From contig JABDJK010000027.1 in the NCBI GenBank assembly GCA_013002535.1, forward strand, positions 1-64,000: a stretch of DNA of 64,000 nucleotides, read 5' to 3'. Below the pieces are notes generated by a model, which searched no databases, was not told where the DNA came from, and saw nothing but the letters and a program-made list of their open reading frames with translations. The stretch is from Hyphococcus sp. (lineage in GTDB: Bacteria > Pseudomonadota > Alphaproteobacteria > Caulobacterales > Parvularculaceae). The number at the start of each line of letters is the position of its first letter. Positions within the stretch are counted from its first letter, which is position 1. The translations under genes and the position numbers were made by a program. This document shows positions 62,006 through 64,000 of the stretch, one piece after another.

Positions 62006-62698
62006 TTGTGGGGACTCACGATGAATACTCTTTTGAAATCGCTTGGCGCAGGTATCGCCGGCATTATGATTTCGACTGCCGGCGCGCATGCTGCGTTGGT
62101 TTCTACGAACAGTTCGTTGTCGGATCAGGGCGTCGCAGCTTCGATTATTGCCGCGCCTGCTGATGTCAGCGACGACGCCGCAACCAACGAAGCCATTCAG
62201 GCGTTTGACGAAGTTCAAATGCATGTACTGGCGGCGGATCTTGCTGTTGACGGCGGCACAATTTCTGCTGGCACAGTGATCAGCAGCCACATGATCTTCC
62301 TGAATTCCGATGGACCAGGCTTGATTGAGCACGGTGCAGGCGGCGGCGGTTCTGCGGCGACGTTTACGTTCGACGGAATGATCCTCGGCGTAATGTCCGA
62401 CAGCGGCGGTACGCTGGAAGCGGCAAGCTCTTCGTTTCTTGGCGCGGCGGGTACGATCTATCCAGGCGCCTTTACAGCGCGCGGCATGGAAGGCGATCCG
62501 CTAGACGGTCTGATCAACAACGACTACTACTCGTTCCTTACAGATACAATTACTGTCGGCATGCGCGTAACTGAGCCAGGCGACTGGATTCGCGTAATCA
62601 CGGCAAGTGAGATTCCGGTGCCGGCGGCGTTGCCGCTTCTGCTTTCCGGTATCGCCGGCCTCGGCTTTGCGTCACGGCGTCGCCGCGAAGCTAAGTAA
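62006..62698 (+). CDS. VPLPA-CTERM-like sorting-signal exported protein
   Basis: Signal peptide plus C-terminal tripartite tag EIPVPAALPLLLSGIAGLGFASRRRREAK. Confidence 0.88.
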   Translation: MWGLTMNTLLKSLGAGIAGIMISTAGAHAALVSTNSSLSDQGVAASIIAAPADVSDDAATNEAIQAFDEVQMHVLAADLAVDGGTISAGTVISSHMIFLNSDGPGLIEHGAGGGGSAATFTFDGMILGVMSDSGGTLEAASSSFLGAAGTIYPGAFTARGMEGDPLDGLINNDYYSFLTDTITVGMRVTEPGDWIRVITASEIPVPAALPLLLSGIAGLGFASRRRREAK

Positions 62699-62732
62699 TT
62701 TGCGAAGAAAAAATGCTTTAAGCATTGCGAAA

Positions 62733-62760
62733 GGGAGCAGCGCGGCTGCTCCCTTTTTTC
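62733..62760 (+). terminator. Rho-independent terminator
   Basis: GGGAGCAGC-GCG-GCTGCTCCCTTTTTTC after the VPLPA-CTERM-like gene. Confidence 0.9.
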
Positions 62761-62849
62761 TTGTGTAAATTTTTCGAGGATCGCAATAACCGGGTGGCCG
62801 CACGCGTTGCGGTGCGTCAAAAACGCTCCAACATTCTCGGAGCGATAAT

Positions 62850-63317
62850 ATGTCCTTCACTATCGCCGGTCTTGACCCGGAACAATTCCAACCGCTCGTT
62901 GGCCTCTCAGAAGAGGCGCTGGCCGCGCGCGGCGTCGTTGCAAAAGTTGCAGACGCCAAACCTGGCTTTCCTTGCCGTATCAGCCTCGAAGACGCTGAGC
63001 CAGGCGAGCGCATTCTTCTGTTCAATTACGAAAGCCATAAGACGATCTCGCCGTTCCGGTCATCTTATGCGATCTATATTCGCGAAAATGCGGCGTCGGC
63101 GGCGCGGTATGAAAATGAACTGCCGCCGGTGTTCGAAAACCGCCCCATCGCGCTGCGCATATTTGACAAAGACGCAATGCTGATCGGCGCGGATATGGGC
63201 CTGAACGGCGAATTGAAATCTAAAATAATGAAAATCTTCGAAGACCCTGCTGCTTCTTATATTCACGCCCATAACGCCATGCATGGATGTTTCGCCGCTG
63301 AGGTGCGCCGGGTTTAG
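62850..63317 (+). CDS. DUF1203 domain-containing protein
   Basis: FPCRISLEDAEPGERILLFNYESHKTISPFRSSYAIYIRENA; YIHAHNAMHGCFAAEVRRV. Confidence 0.9.
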   Translation: MSFTIAGLDPEQFQPLVGLSEEALAARGVVAKVADAKPGFPCRISLEDAEPGERILLFNYESHKTISPFRSSYAIYIRENAASAARYENELPPVFENRPIALRIFDKDAMLIGADMGLNGELKSKIMKIFEDPAASYIHAHNAMHGCFAAEVRRV

Positions 63318-63383
63318 GAAACGCAGATTTGCAATAACGCCGCGGACTTGTTCTAATTCTTTTTTTATAAAAGGAGATCGCCC

Positions 63384-63587
63384 ATGTCTGTCGCACGCGT
63401 AACAGAAATTATCGCTCGTTCACCAAAGGGCTTCAAAGACGCCATAGAAAAGGGCATCGAGCGCGCCAATAAAACGCTCTCAAATGTCGAGGGCGCCTGG
63501 GTGAAAGATCAGTCGATTGTGCTCGATAATGGCAAAATCAAAGAATACCGCGTTATTTTAAAAATTACGTTCGTTTTGAAAGACTAG
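63384..63587 (+). CDS. Dodecin family flavoprotein
   Basis: MSVARVTEIIARSPKGFKDAIEKGIERANKTLSNVEGAWVKDQSIVLDNGKIKEYRVILKITFVL. Confidence 0.95.
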   Translation: MSVARVTEIIARSPKGFKDAIEKGIERANKTLSNVEGAWVKDQSIVLDNGKIKEYRVILKITFVLKD

Positions 63588-63710
63588 ATCATCGGGGGAT
63601 TCATTGGCATCGCTCGGTGATCCAGATTGTTTAGTTGTCGCGCCAGGGATTGCGAATAACCGGAGCCACTTTTTCGCCTGACGCTCTAGCGTCAACGCAA
63701 CAAAGAAAAT

Positions 63711-63740
63711 AAGGCCGCTCATTTGAGCGGCCTTTTTTTT
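63711..63740 (+). terminator. Rho-independent terminator
   Basis: AAGGCCGCTC-ATTT-GAGCGGCCTTTTTTTTT. Confidence 0.9.
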
Positions 63741-63756
63741 TCGATCATGGGCCGGG

Positions 63757-64000
63757 TTACGGCCGATGGATGATGTTGAGGTTTAAAAGGTCCGGAAGCG
63801 TATCCGGTCCAACATTGTTTAAAGCGTTCAGATTTACCGGCGTTGCCGGCGCAATCGTCGCTTCGATTTCGCCGCCAGCCTCAATGAATGTCGCTACAGC
63901 CTCGATATAGCCGGCAATGCGCGGATTGATTTCGGCGGCTTGCGCGCCGGACATGCGCAACATGGCGGGCGCTGCGGCGCGAAGATCTTCGCCGGTTCCA
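63757..64000 (-). CDS. C-terminal fragment of a protein extending past the window end
   Basis: Frame stays open from 63757 to 64000 (GTGEDLRAAAPAMLRMSGAQAAEINPRIAGYIEAVATFIEAGGEIEATIAPATPVNLNALNN...). Confidence 0.65.
   Translation of the reverse strand, partial: GTGEDLRAAAPAMLRMSGAQAAEINPRIAGYIEAVATFIEAGGEIEATIAPATPVNLNALNNVGPDTLPDLLNLNIIHRP

Overview
This is a 64 kb chromosomal window, probably from an alphaproteobacterium (inferred from gene content: PhaR/PhaB, coxBA-ctaB-ctaG, DUF3035 next to lspA, etfBA with a HIG1-type protein, XrtD-like exosortase). Most of it is core or housekeeping sequence: aceA, phaB/phaR, thrS, yidD, groESL, ribF, ileS, lspA, mutL, an aa3-type cytochrome oxidase cluster, tldD, gluQRS, qmcA/nfeD-type genes, etfBA and dodecin. 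I found no rRNA, CRISPR array, transposase, prophage or convincing tRNA. The items most worth a second look are: (1) a TetR gene divergent from a small membrane protein, with two near-identical perfect-arm operators TGTAGC-N4-GCTACA between them; (2) an exosortase fused to an EpsI-like domain (XrtD type) and a VPLPA-CTERM-like protein about 37 kb away; (3) a large secreted protein with an NlpC/P60-like Cys/His arrangement; (4) a 2-TM protein with a degenerate EAL domain, a possible TipF-like c-di-GMP receptor; (5) paired TGCAC/GTGCA inverted repeats in the phaB-phaR divergent region; (6) a secreted beta-sandwich-like protein overlapping an M23 lipoprotein by 4 bp; (7) a small membrane gene flanked by terminators inside the cox cluster, plus an unlisted 51-aa CoxF-like ORF; (8) an SPFH/NfeD cluster with a mini-protein resembling only an SPFH C-terminus. 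No single locus clearly shows a wholly new system. All family calls come from reading the sequence without database searches.
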